Assembly (NCBI GenBank): GCA_958299035.1
Contig: CATQJL010000112.1
Coordinates: 45,404,941-45,468,940 of the forward strand
From: Cylicocyclus nassatus
Lineage: Eukaryota > Nematoda > Chromadorea > Rhabditida > Strongylidae
Direction of reading: 5' to 3'
DNA length: 64,000 nt
Each line of letters starts with the position of its first letter. Position 1 is the stretch's first letter. The notes under the pieces were generated by a model. That model was not told where the DNA came from and did no database searches. It worked only from the letters and a program-made list of their open reading frames with translations. The translations under genes were made by a program, and so were the position numbers. Below, piece by piece: positions 13,501-23,984 of this stretch.

Positions 13501-15074
13501 TGAGCAGGGTAGAAAAGTCCTTTACAAAAGAATGCGATCCTAGAATTTGGAGGGCTTATGAGCGTGCAGCTTTTCAGAGGAGAGTGGCGCCAGATTCCTC
13601 TAACAATAAGAAATTTTCAACGGAGGTTATTTGAATTTTTAGGGGATTTATCATGTATGCGAGTTATTGCATAGTTTTATAAGCGGAAAGTTTATAAAAA
13701 TTTGCGACTCATTCTTGAAGAAAGGGGAAGCGTACATAATGCTTTGGCACCAGATTTGCATAATCAAAAATTCTAAAAAAGTTTTTATTATTGCACTTGA
13801 GATCCGGCCTCGGCAATCCACCTGAAGAGATGCAAACATTGCTGAAGCATCAAGAAACCTGCCGAATCCATTAACTCGTCCTTCTCACCTTTTGGTTGCA
13901 CTAAGTCGTACGCGAAATCCACAAAAAAATCAGGATACGGACAAGTTGAGAAAGTGAGAAGCTTTCAAATCATTCGCATAAATTTTCAAAAACAAATAAA
14001 GCAAGGTCGCAGTTAAACAGTTTCCAGAGTTTAGTAGAAAGGGGCACTTGTGCGGTTTATAAAAAAAAAGTATGATTAGTTGCCGAATCAGAACATTAAA
14101 GGCGGTTTTGAAAAAAAGGATCGTTTCTCAAAAAAGAAAGTAGAAAGTGATAGGGGCGGCTAGTGGTTCCACGACTGCTCGGTGGTTGCTAAGCCACGAG
14201 CTACTTCGATCATTTTTTACAGTTTTTCAGTGATTCACTTCCCTCTGTAACATTTTTTTTCAGAGTACATATAAATGTGCGACTGGTTTAAGACTCTTTA
14301 CTCTTGTGTACTATTAGGATTACAAAATTCAGCTAACTGCGGTGTATACCCCGTTCCTGATCCAAGTTCCTAACCTAAAATGCTGTATGAATAAATGCTG
14401 AGCAATCGCCTGATTTTATTTTGTGATCATGATTAGAACATCAACATGCTTCGCAGCTTTCAGCAAGTTTGGAGCAAATTCTGGAACATATCAAAACTAT
14501 GTAGTTAGTCCAGCATAGTCTGTAATTCGACAATGAATCGAAGAATCTGCTAGTTTTTCCCAAAATAAAAGTGTGTAAACACTTACGGGGGAAAGCTTCT
14601 GAGAAAGTGAGAGGAATATTGTAGTTGCTTTGACGGCATATAAAAACCGAACTAGACCGTCAGAGGATCAAATGTTATGCGAACGAATTGCTGTTTGATC
14701 TAGCTGCATGAGAATGTTCAATAAACGTACCGCCGAGCAGCTTCTAGGGGTACTTTCTCTCTTATGTCCACCAATCCGTGGGAATAAAATTTTGGAATGG
14801 ACCATGTACAAATAAGTGGTTCCGCTTTAACAACAGCAAACATCGACTTTTGCAACTTTCTAAACGGAGCATTCCAGAGAGACTGGGATCACTTTTGTAA
14901 AATTATTTCTTTTCATTTCACCTCATTTTCATTAAATACGCTCGAGACGTTTTATAGAAAAAACAAACAATGAAAGTTATTAGTTGAACACAAATGGTAA
15001 TAGAAACATCATATGCTTCAAGCCCAGACTTCAATTAAACAAAAGAAATAAGGACTTAGCTTGCATGGCGACTG
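10547..15074. other. Long gene-poor stretch
   Basis: No gene could be supported across ~4.5 kb. A GC-rich patch at 12950-13180 gives overlapping Arg-rich frames on both strands but shows no domain or consistent splice sites. A short G-tract lies near 13460-13470. Otherwise AT-rich unique-looking DNA. Confidence 0.4.
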
Positions 15075-15089
15075 CTACATGACTACGAA

Positions 15090-15360
15090 TGTCGAAAGTG
15101 AGTTATATCCATTGAGATGGTACCCATGCCCCCGCGTTAGCCAGCAAACGATCTTAAAGTAATCAAACAAGCAAGCGACGGCGGGTAAGCACCCACCGGC
15201 CTGCCGGGGAGAGCCCAAAACTCTATGAGCACTGCAACAGATGTGCGAAAAGATTACTGCTACGTAACTGCACACATCGAATTGACTGTAATCTATTAAG
15301 ATGGTACGCATGCCCCCTAGTTTGCCAGCCACGTCTTAAAGGCAGTGTCCAGGCGAATCT
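15090..15360. repeat. Two diverged direct repeat units ~190 bp apart
   Basis: A block near 15105-15165 (gtgagttatatccattgaga, then tggtacccatgccccc...ttagccag..cgatcttaaag) recurs at about 15290-15345 (ttgactgtaatctattaaga, then tggtacgcatgcccccta...gccagccacgtcttaaag). This is a short, diverged tandem duplication just left of the 853-bp repeat copy. Confidence 0.6.
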
Positions 15361-15430
15361 GGGTGCAAGGGTTTTTTGCTTGGAAGCTGATGAGGGGGTC
15401 CTAACTAATGCGCTGCTCAAACGGCAGCGC

Positions 15431-16283
15431 AAATCATTCGCGGCTGGGAAATTCGTCCCCAAAGAGTCCGCGCCTGCGCCGTGACCGTAACTCGCGAAGA
15501 ACTGGGGACGGGTCCCAGCGCGAACGTAGTGTTATAGTGGGCGAAATCATTTTCGCGTTACGGTCGCGGCGCGGGCGCGGAGGGGTTTGGAGTCGGATGC
15601 CTTGAAGGAAACACTTATCCCCATCAGTTTACAGGCAAAAACACCACGAGGCCAGATTTGCCTGAACGCTGCCTTCAAGAGTTCCAAGGAACAAATTGCC
15701 GAAGAGAGCCCAACCCCAACATAAGAAACAAGCATTGCACGATCTTCAAGCACTTAGAGCATGCACGCTATACGAATCAAGCTAAGACATAGATGTAGCC
15801 CAGACTTGAACCACATGGTGATGAGAACAGTGTTAGTGAAAAGCTCAACAGCAGTAGAGTTCAAAAGCAAAGTTGCAATGACGGCTAATCAGTGCATGTT
15901 CGAAATCCAATTATACTCATTGCACATGTCTGGTTGTTGCCGCGCAGTTATAAAAGAAGGTAAGTGAATTACGTTGAACTTGCAAAAATAACATTCAGTC
16001 CTTCTTTTTCAGGCCTTCTAAAAGAGGAATTATCAGTGCATGCCAAAAGTTTGGGTGGTAAACTTTGTAACATTTTTGATGCCGAACAAGAAACTCTTAC
16101 TCAAACAAAGAACAAATTTGTTGCCGCCCACAAACATGTTGACGTAGATAGAAAATACAAGTCCTTTCCTCTTTTTTAAAGAAGTCTGGCCAAATTGTTT
16201 TCTTGCAAGGACATAGAACCTTTTCCAGGCCATAGCCGAAATGTGACCTCCTCAATGTATGTGTCTTCATCTCTTTTAGTGTT
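15431..16283 (+). repeat. Left copy of ~855-bp direct repeat flanking the LINE
   Basis: This block is nearly identical to 20645-21500: about ten substitutions and three small indels (tcgg present or absent near 15592, a 4-bp difference near 15722, 3 bp near 16263). Similarity starts at aaatcattcgcggctggg and stops at cttttagtgtt in both copies. To its left is unrelated sequence ending ggcagcgc; to its right the LINE body begins at once. It carries a promoter-like GC-rich segment and a possible two-exon small gene. Confidence 0.93.
15761..16179 (+). CDS. Possible small spliced gene in left duplicate
   Basis: An open frame from ATG 15761 (an in-frame TAG lies two codons upstream) runs to 15959, where AAAGAAG is followed by GTAAGT. 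A 54-bp intron (15960-16013) ends in CTTCTTTTTCAG, and the frame continues in phase (IKEG-LLKEEL...) to a TAA at 16177-16179, giving about 121 residues. Splice signals and the small intron match the host style, but the product is not recognised and no signal peptide, membrane segment or known motif is visible. The same frame and intron are intact in the right duplicate, but since the copies are ~99% identical this is weak evidence for selection. It may be a noncoding or partial gene. Confidence 0.35.
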
Positions 16284-16616
16284 GTCGTCAACGTAAGCCT
16301 AGTACGTGTAACAACAATGTTGCTAGCAATTCTCCAAATGCTTCTCAAGAAATTCAAATGGATGTTTTGTCAACTCAGTCTAATGTGTCGTTGAATCGAA
16401 CTTCTAATTCTCCATTGTCGAATTCTTTAAACCATTAGTTACTCTTAGGAAAGTAAATGGTCCTTTATCATGCTTTTTGATGAATATCAGATCTCTACAG
16501 AAAAATATCGATTCCCTAAAGTTTCTTCTCTTCAATACTCCTGCTCATGTGATTGAATCACCGAAACTTGGCTAAATCCCGATTACAACATTACTGATTC
16601 AGCTCTCTTTGGGGAT

Positions 16617-17531
16617 TTGTGCTCCACTTATTTTGTCTATAGATGTGATCGCCGACTCAGGAAAGGAGGAGGTGTCGCCTTACTGATCAGTAAATTGCTC
16701 TGCCCGCATCTTGTTTTTGATGAATCAGTCAATGAGGGCTATGAATTGATTAGCTTGGATATACATACAAACAACACGACAACCCGTGTGATATTGGTCT
16801 ACAGAGCGCCATCCTGCCCCTACTACTTATCAGATCAATTGAGTAAAACGATATCGGACTTGATAGCTTCCAACCTTCACTCAATTGTGCTGGGGGATTT
16901 TAATTACCCTGAAATTGACTGGAACAAAATGGAAATGAGTAAATCCAATCGCGCAGCCAAAACCTTCTTGAATATGTGCCTAAATCTAGACCTCTGCCAG
17001 GAAGTTAAGTTCTGGACACTTGGAACAAATCCACCTATTGGGTCAAGTGATCACGTAATGATCAGTTTTTGCATGCGTAGCACGACACCGCACTCGAATG
17101 ATTTCATTTTAAAAAGAGATCATAAGAATGGAGATATTAAGGGTGCCGTCCAATACTTGGAGAATGTTGACTGGATTGGTTCCTTCAGTACGGTCACTAG
17201 TGTAAATGAGATGTACGAAATGTTGATTTTTGTGATCCAACATGCAATTGATCTCTTTATCCCAATGAAGACGGTGCCATCAAATAGACAGCATATACCG
17301 TCACACATAGCAAAGTTGTCCAGGGTCCGAGAGGCAGCTTGGTTTAGATTTAGATCGACAGATAGGGAAGAAGATCTGATGAAATTCAGAAATATAAACT
17401 CAAGTTTTGAAAAGAAACTCAGAAGGTTTAATACATATCTAGAAAGAAAGATAATCAAGACCGGTAATAGGGCTGCATTCTACCGCCTACTTAATGCAAG
17501 ACTCAAGACAGAAAAGTGGTGGGAGCTATAA
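16617..17531 (+). pseudogene. LINE endonuclease remnant
   Basis: This is the longest surviving piece (304 codons) of the LINE ORF2 N-terminus. It holds the GGGVALLI strand, YRAPSCPY, the catalytic-type GDFNYPEIDW and the terminal SSDH, followed by a basic linker (FRSTDREEDLMKFR). The first catalytic block (ETW) lies upstream in another frame. The segment between LCQEV and PPIGSSDH is much shorter than in intact APE-type nucleases, so the enzyme would be inactive. The TAA after KWWEL comes from a further frameshift; the original frame can be followed to LELEKA at 17575, where the insertion begins. Confidence 0.85.
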
Positions 17532-17959
17532 TGTCTGATTCTGGGAACATCCTGACCTCGGAGCTTGAAAAAGCTGGGTCGGTAGTAAACCTATCGAAAC
17601 TCAGAGTTATAGCTCAGAGTTAACTCTGAGTTATCTCTGAGCTAACGCGCAACTTTTTGACCCCCTTAACAGGTGTTTGAACAGATCAAATCCGGAATGC
17701 GATGATATGGCAGGGTTCTCCTTAACACGTAGCTTATTCCTAGTAGCGCAACATTGTCGAAATCGTCCTGCACAAGAAACAGCGCCACCAAATGCGCAAC
17801 TGGTGTCTGCGATAACTCTGAGTTTGGTGCGAGTTCCAGTCTATCCTGGAACTCAGAGATAACTCTGAGTTTGGTCAGAGAAAGAGAAATAGTGCGCAAA
17901 AGAAGAGGGGCAGCTAAAAAGTCCTCCGGGGTACATTTTGCTCGTAGTTTAAGCAGGCA

Positions 17960-18425
17960 TGATGGGGGTATCGTGGTGCGCAGTGATTTACAAAATTTTG
18001 AAATTCTGTAAAAACTTGGCCCAGGGGGTTATTCGGTGCGCTAATCACGCATATGGTACCCATTTTTCACTATGGGGTCATGTAGAGGTGTTACGGTAGG
18101 TGTACGGTAGATGGGAGAAAATCACGAAACTGATCGAAACTTGGTACACTGGGGTTATTCGGGGCGCCGATAACGAATATGACATGTGGATTATACTGCA
18201 GTGTCATCTGACGGGGTTACGGTAGGTTTACGGTAGATGAATTAAAGAGGCGGAATTAGCCGAAATTTGGTACACTGGAGTTATTCGGGATACAGATTAC
18301 GGACAATCTATCTGCTACATACACTGGTGACATATGGAACGGTTACGGTAGGTATACGGTAAGTAAGAAGAAATCATGGAAGGGCAAACTTTGTCCGGAG
18401 GATTTATTCTGTGCGCAAATCCTAA
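17960..18425. repeat. Tandem ~120-bp units of the 'TTATTCGRCATGCTGAT' repeat family
   Basis: Three to four diverged units each hold 'gg..ttattcgg(t/g)gcgc..ataacg', then 'ggttacggtaggt(g/t)tacggtag', then 'cgaaa(c/t)ttggtacac'. Related units occur at 26100-26520, 38265-38330, 41500-41570, 49190-49470 and 50845-51070. Confidence 0.8.
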
Positions 18426-18631
18426 TAGTCAATTCTTATCATTGTGTATGACATGCGCTTTCTCTATTGTTTGAAGCTTTCGGCTGCGCAAAAGACCAAT
18501 CCTCGTGATGAACCATCACTGCCCGATAGAAATGGAAATGAGTGAGGCTTTGGTATAACTTGTTTTGACCTGCTAAGTGTTAATGGAATGAGTGAGTACA
18601 TTATGGCAAAGCATTTTTAGGGTTCGTGGGT

Positions 18632-18700
18632 GTGCTATGGTCTAGCGGTTTGTGATAGGATCTTTACGCTAGACCATACAGGTTCGAGTCCCTACTTTAA
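18632..18700 (+). ncRNA. tRNA-like / SINE-head-like sequence (pol III boxes)
   Basis: TGGTCTAGCGG (18638-18648) matches an A box as in Glu/Asp tRNAs, and GGTTCGAGTCC (18681-18691) is a perfect B box at normal spacing. The acceptor stem does not pair, and TATGGTCTAGCG is instead the exact complement of CGCTAGACCATA 20 nt later, so a normal cloverleaf cannot form. It is probably a tRNA pseudogene or tRNA-derived promoter carried by the inserted element, not a working tRNA. Confidence 0.5.
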
Positions 18701-18962
18701 CGTCGCTTTTGCAGCAAAGTGCTCAACAGCTCCTCAAAGCAAACTCCGAGCTTGAAAGTTGGAATTCGGAATTACGAAAGCGGAACTCAGAGTTTCAATA
18801 AGCGTAACTCAGAGTTTCAAAAACGGAACTCAGAGTTATCTCTGAGTTAACGCGGAGCTTCAAACTCGGAGTTTCGACCAGATTACTACCGACCCTGAAA
18901 ATTTTGCCAAGGTCTTTGAAGAGGTTTTTGTTAGCGAAGACCATTCATCATATCAAGCCCCT

Positions 18963-20527
18963 ATGCAACTCACTTTTGAAAAGATGAAAGAGTTTCACTA
19001 CTTTGATGATTTCGAAATCTATAAACTGCTTCGGATATGGCCTCGATCAAAATCTCTAACTCCGGATTTTATACCTTTGCATTTTATCAAAGAAGTAGCC
19101 CACATCATCTCAAGGCCATTGCAGTTTATATTCAATTTGAGTCTACTGAGGTCAGAAGTTCCTGAAAGATGGAGAATCTCTTTTGTAACTCCTATACCAA
19201 AGAAAAAACCTTATACATGCATTCATAATTACCGTCCCGTAAGCATAACGTCCATATTTGCGCGCCTTTTTGAAAAGTTGATCAAAATTCAGAAACGAAG
19301 CATTTACAAAAACATAACATAATACCGCAAGCGCAGCATGGATTCCAAAAGGGTAAATCAACCGTAACCTCCATGCTATACACGCTCAATGACTGGACCC
19401 TGTCCCTAGATTCTGGCATAAGTACCGATGTTGTTTATTTAGATTTCACCAAAGCCTTTGATAAAGTACCGCATTCAAAACTCATTCTTAAAATGGAATC
19501 AATAGGAATACACCCATGCATAATCGCCTGGATTTCTGCCTTTTTATCTAATCGCAAATTCACTGTTCATATCAATCGTACTTTTTCAAAACTCAGAATG
19601 ATGACTAGTGGGGTACCGCAGGGTGGCGTCCTGTCACCATTTCTTTTTAACATCTATACTTATGATCTTCCTCAGTTAGTCTCAAGATTAGGAGTGTCGT
19701 GTTGCGGATTTGCTGATGATTTCAAAATTTATAGTGAAGTGGCAACAGCCGAAGATAGAGCTAAGATTCAGCGAGCGCTAGATGCAGTGGTTGCATGGTC
19801 GGTAGATTGGAAACTACCCATATCTCGGGAAAAAAACTAAGGTACTCCACATTGGTACTACCGACTCAGATTATCGATATCAAATTGAAGGGAGGACCTT
19901 GACTATGTCAATGAAGTAAAAGACTTAGGCTTTCTGGTTGATAGCAGCCTTTGTTTCGATAAGCATTGTGAAGTAGTTGCTGCCAGAGGTAATGCAGCTG
20001 TTTATAATTTATTCAGAGCATTATCAATTAGTGACACGTGCCTGCTCATTAGGGCTTATAAAACTTATATCAGGCCGTTACTAGAATATGGTACTGTAGT
20101 CTTCAACCCTACAAAAACCAGTTCAATTCGAGTGCTTGAGAAGGTACAGAATAATTTTACAAGGAAATTGCTTATACGGACTAAAGGCTTGCGATATGAA
20201 CAATTATCCAAAGGGACGCTCAGAAACAAGGAGCTCGGGCTATACAGTTTAGCCACGAGAAGGAGGATGTTTGTTCTTATCACAGCTCACAAGATTATAT
20301 TCAAAGATTATCATCCCGACCCACTCTCCTTTTTTGAAACCAGGAGTTTTAAAACCAGGGGAGGTTCAAGAAAGATAGTTATACATAGAGCAAGGAGAAA
20401 TGTGAGAAGGAGATTCTTTGTTAACAGATTTAGTAGTGATCTAGATAGATTGATGAGAAGAGAAATGCTTCCTGTGAAGCTTTCACTGTTTAAGATGCTT
20501 CTAAAGGACTATTTGCTTTCTCAGTGA
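18963..20527 (+). pseudogene. LINE reverse transcriptase remnant
   Basis: Three frame pieces (18963-19322, 19373-19840, 20132-20527) make up one non-LTR reverse transcriptase. Fingers and palm motifs NYRPVSITSIFARLFEKL, VYLDFTKAFDKVPH, SGVPQGGVLSPFLFNIY and GFADDFKIY are present with both catalytic blocks; the thumb region EVKDLGFLVDSS...YIRPLLEYGTVVF follows. Frame breaks lie near 19320, at the A-run at 19838 and near 19910. There is no RNase H domain before the stop at 20525-20527, in line with CR1/L2/RTE-like rather than I-type elements. Confidence 0.88.
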
Positions 20528-20644
20528 AAATCTGTCATTACCGTTTTTTTGTATTGTGTTACTAACAAGTTTTTTTATGTTTTGTAATACTTCTTTGTTG
20601 ATGTTCAATGCATAGGATATCCTATGTAATAAATGATGATGATG

Positions 20645-21500
20645 AAATCATTCGCGGCTGGGAAATTCGTCCCCAAAGAGTCCGCGCCTGTGCCGTGACC
20701 GTAACTCGCGAAGAACTGGGGACGGGTCCCAGCGCGAACGTAGTGTTATAGTGAGCGAAATCATTTTCGCGTTACGGTCGCGGCGCGGGCGCGGAGGGGT
20801 TTGGAGATGCCTTGAAGGAATCACTTATCCCCATCAGTTTACAGGCAAAAACACCATGAGGCCAGATTTGCCTGAACACTGCCTTCAAGAGTTCCAAGGA
20901 ACAAATTGCCGAAGAGAGCCCAACCCCAACAAAGTAAGAAAACAAGCATTGCACGATCTTCAAGCACTTAGAGCATGCACGCTATACGAGTCAAGCTAAG
21001 ACATAGATGTAGCCCAGACTTGAACCACATGGTGATGAGAACAGTGTTAGTGAAAAGCTCAACAGCAGTAGAGTTCAAAAGCAAAGTTGCAATGACGGCT
21101 AATCAGTGCATGTTCGAAATCCAATTATACTCATTGCACATGTCTGGTTGTTGCCGCGCAGTTATAAAAGAAGGTAAGTGAATTACGTTGAACTTGCAAA
21201 AATAACATTCAGTCCTTCTTTTTCAGGCCTTCTAAAAGAGGAATTATCAGTGCATGCCAAAAGTTTGGGTGGTAAACTTTGTAACATTTTTGATGCCGAA
21301 CAAGAAACTCTTACTCAAACAAAGAACAAATTTGTTGCCGCCCACAAGCATGTTGACGTAGATAGAAAATACAAGTCCTCTCCTCTTTTTTAAAGAAGTC
21401 TGGCCAAATTGTTTTCTTGCAAGGACGTAGAACCTTTTCCAGGCCATAGCTGAAATGTGACCTCCTCAATGTATGTAGTATCTTCATCTCTTTTAGTGTT
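20645..21500 (+). repeat. Right copy of ~855-bp direct repeat flanking the LINE
   Basis: See 15431-16283. This copy begins immediately after the (ATG)n tail of the LINE and continues without a break into unique DNA (cgaagaaagttttctg..., AATAAA near 21702), so it is likely the original locus, with the left copy created with or after the LINE insertion. Confidence 0.93.
20975..21393 (+). CDS. Possible small spliced gene in right duplicate
   Basis: The same layout as 15761-16179: exon 20975-21173, intron 21174-21227 (GTAAGT...TTTTTCAG), exon 21228-21393 ending in TAA. Downstream, 21501-21720 ends in TAATAAACGG, a possible polyadenylation signal, so this copy may be the complete transcription unit. 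Upstream, GC-rich sequence (20690-20810) could be a promoter or 5' exon. The product (~121 aa) is unrecognised, basic and without visible motifs. An untranslated or partial gene is also possible. Confidence 0.35.
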
Positions 21501-22322
21501 CGAAGAAAGTTTTCTGAAGATGTTGTAAGAACAAAAGAGGGTTGCAAAACAGCCTTCTCATCGGCCTGCGACTTAGAGTAAGGGAAGATCTCCAGCCTAG
21601 TCTTGGATTATTGACGTAAACGACGATGTATTACCGTTAAACGACTTCTTATTTTAGTTTTGTATGCTAATTCTTTCAATACTCTTGTGCTGTATCAAGT
21701 AATAAACGGACTAGCAGCTGGATATGTGGTTATCGTGACGATATATCATAACCTTTAGTTCAATTCACTAGTGATTAATGGTGTAGTGATCATCATCTTG
21801 CTGATTCTTTGTCACGAATGGAAAGGTCTCCGAAAGAAAAATCCTTAATAATAGATGCCGTGACCGTATTAACCACCGATTTTGTCGGCAAACAATTCTT
21901 TGATTGCTGGCATAAATCACTTCCGATAAAGGCCAACAATCAAATACGACATGAAATGGCCGATTCCAAAAACTCAAGCTTTTTTGGCTCTAAAATTGCT
22001 AAAGGTTGACTGCTATCTTTACATGAGCGTTTCTCAGAAAAGAAGGATACTTGATGACCGTGGCCATTTGCAGTGAAATATAAACCAGTAGCGCCTTGAA
22101 ACCTGTTTCCAGGTCTACAATACCGCTCATAATCCGTCAAAAAAGTCGCCGGACTGCGGCGCACTCCGCCACACTCCGCCACAGTGCGCCGGAGTGCGGC
22201 AGAGTGCGCCACACTCGGCCGCACTCCGGCGGAATGATCGTCAATTTAGCCATATCTCGCTTCAGAATGGACGAATTCTGAATCCGAGGACACCGTTCGA
22301 TTCAGCTCGACGAGACGCATCA
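21501..22322. other. 3' flank of the duplicated unit, then a GC-rich minisatellite
   Basis: 21501-21720 looks like a 3' untranslated region (AATAAA at ~21702). At 22150-22235 a GC-rich run of imperfect 'gcactccgccacactccgcc' units forms a short minisatellite with frames open on both strands. Nothing else is recognised. Confidence 0.45.
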
Positions 22323-22849
22323 TCTTATATATGAAGCTGAACGTCTGTTTGTCTGTTTGTCTGTACGTATGTTCCAAATAGAAAAATCCATTTCTGAACC
22401 GATCCGGACCAAACTTGGCACACATATACTTCGGACATCGGCGGGTGTCATAGGCTACTTTTCGTCATCGATCGATATCGATTTTATCGATTTTATCGAT
22501 TTTTTGCAAAGTCTGAGCTACGGGGCTGGGAGTTTGCACAGGGGGGTATTCGAGCATGGGGATTCCGAATACACTATTAGTTTTCAGGATTATCGATTAT
22601 TTTTATCGATTTTATCGGTTTTTTTGCAAAGTTTGAGCTACGGGCTGGGAGTTTGCACAGGGGGGTAATCGAGCGTGGGGATTCCGAATACACTATTAGT
22701 TTTCAGGATTATCGATTACTCTTATCGATTTTATCGGTTTTTTTGCAAAGTTTGAGCTACGGGGCTGGGAGTTTGCACAGGGGGGGGGGTAATCGAGCAT
22801 GGGGATTTCGAATACAATATTAGTTTTCAGAATTATCGATTATTATTTT
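22323..22849 (+). mobile_element. Helitron-like element, 5' end with three ~120-bp tandem units
   Basis: It begins A|TCTTATATATGAAGCTGAACGTC, followed by the (TGTTTGTC)n tract and 'gttcc..atagaaaa.tccatttctgaacc', as in the complete copies at 62957-63342 and 60423-60870. Inside, a ~120-bp unit (tgcaaagt.tgagctacggg ... gcacaggggggtaatcgagc ... attagttttcagg) is repeated three times, starting at 22505, 22625 and 22744. The CTAG 3' terminus is missing. Confidence 0.75.
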
Positions 22850-23984
22850 GGTTGAATTCAGTGTGCTGATAACAGTATTACCATTGATCTGTCGCTGATG
22901 ACACATAGACAGTATACTATAGGAGTATGGTAGAGAGCCACTCTAATCGAATTTGTTCTAAGATCTGCTCAAGATCACAATACCGCGCACAGAATGTCAA
23001 AATTTCCGTGAACTTCGCGGAATTCCGGGATTTCCACAAAAGTGCGCGATAATCCGGGAAGTTCGCGACATTTCAGGATCCGCGAAACCATGCGAATCAC
23101 GCAGAGTACGCAACGCCATAACATCCTTCGGAATGAATATATTCCGAATCCAGAAGCAGCATTGTGTTCAGATCGTCGAGGCAAATATTTTGATATACAG
23201 TATGCTCTCGATATTCTATTTCCAGTTTTTTCGAATTTTTTCTGTGGAGGTCTTTTCGCAAGGATGTAACGCAGCGTCTGTGTAATAAGCAGTGTTCGAT
23301 AGTGCTGTCCTTGTAGGTTATCGTGCGTTCAAGAGTAGCTGCAGACTATCTCCCAAAAGAGATAGAAGCGTTGGTGAATTTTGGAAAAATGGAAAGCCCA
23401 TGGCAGATATAGAAAGCCCATCTAAATCAGCGCTTCATGATGCATTCAATGGTGTACGTTTCCCGCAAGGCAGGTCATCGAGTATCCTTCCCTTTCCAGT
23501 TGAGTATAGATGTATGTGCTACCCCATATAGCTGTTTTCGAGCCTTTTTTCATGACAAGTTTTCATAACAAGTTGTTTCATCAGATAAAGTCAATGTGTA
23601 GAGAATGGCCTCGTGCAGCAAGAGGTCCGCAGGAAATTCTTTACAGATGTCTCTAATATTTACTTTTGCGGTGTAGTAATAAGTGAAAAATGCCGAATAG
23701 AACTTTCACTGCGCTCTTTGGTGTATTTCTTCTTACATGACGTAAAACAGGTTGGGACAAAGCTGCGAAATTGTGCAGAGATCTTCCATGTTCTTATAAA
23801 CTTGCGAATCGAGTTCTTGAGATAAAATAGCACCTACGTCTGGAATGAATTTGGCAAAAGGTCAGTAGTAAATTGACCATACGCCATTTTCTTGCTTTGG
23901 ATTTGTCTTTTTGGTCAGCAATGTATGCAAAAAAGAGCAATGGGAGAAGACGCCTCCTATGAATGGCTTCTCTAGAAATGTCAT
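22850..23984. other. Intergenic, nothing recognisable
   Basis: Several short frames (for example 23042-23269 +, 23292-23531 +) without domains or splice support. An imperfect GC-rich hairpin lies near 23005-23075. Confidence 0.4.

Larger units (their letters stand above)
17576..18895. mobile_element. 1.3-kb TIR element inserted in the LINE
   Basis: GGGTCGGTAGTAA at the left end and TTACTACCGACCC at the right end are perfect 13-bp inverted repeats. The similarity continues as 'tcgaaactcagagtt' against 'aactcggagtttcga', then both flanks hold 'aactcagagttatctctgag'-type repeats. Removing it (with 1-2 bp) restores the LINE reading ...LEKA-ENFAKVFEEVF..., proving it is a later insertion. The target duplication is only 1-2 bp (T or CT), so the superfamily is unclear. 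It carries tandem repeats (17960-18425) and a tRNA-like hairpin, but no transposase. Confidence 0.88.
16284..20644 (+). mobile_element. Decayed, 5'-truncated non-LTR retrotransposon (CR1/jockey-like LINE)
   Basis: An apurinic-type endonuclease is seen first: NIRSLQKN near 16480, ETWLNPDYN near 16565 (a +1 frameshift after 16555), GDFNYPEIDW near 16895 and SSDHVMI near 17043, with part of the segment between them missing. A linker follows, interrupted by a 1.3-kb insertion at 17576. The reverse transcriptase then shows PIPKKK (~19190), NYRPVSITS (~19230), GFQKGKST (~19340), YLDFTKAFDKVPH (~19438), SGVPQGGVLSPFLF (~19605) and FADDFKIY (~19710), plus a C-terminal thumb region to the TGA at 20527. 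Frameshifts lie near 16557, 19320, 19840 and 19910. The 3' end is TAATAAATGATGATGATGA, a short trinucleotide tail typical of several LINE clades. The remnant before 16440 may be the end of ORF1. It cannot be autonomous now. Family assignment is from the RT motifs; clade uncertain. Confidence 0.9.

Noticed and set aside
18632..18700. Functional tRNA gene
   Set aside because: Boxes A and B are good, but no acceptor stem pairs and the A-box region is locked in a 12-bp hairpin, so no cloverleaf is possible.
15431..21500. LTR retrotransposon with ~855-bp LTRs
   Set aside because: The interior is an APE-endonuclease/non-LTR reverse transcriptase without gag, protease or integrase, the repeats do not have TG...CA ends, and one copy runs on into unique DNA.
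22505..22849. CRISPR-like array
   Set aside because: The ~120-bp units are head-to-tail tandem repeats without unique spacers, inside a Helitron-like element of a eukaryote.
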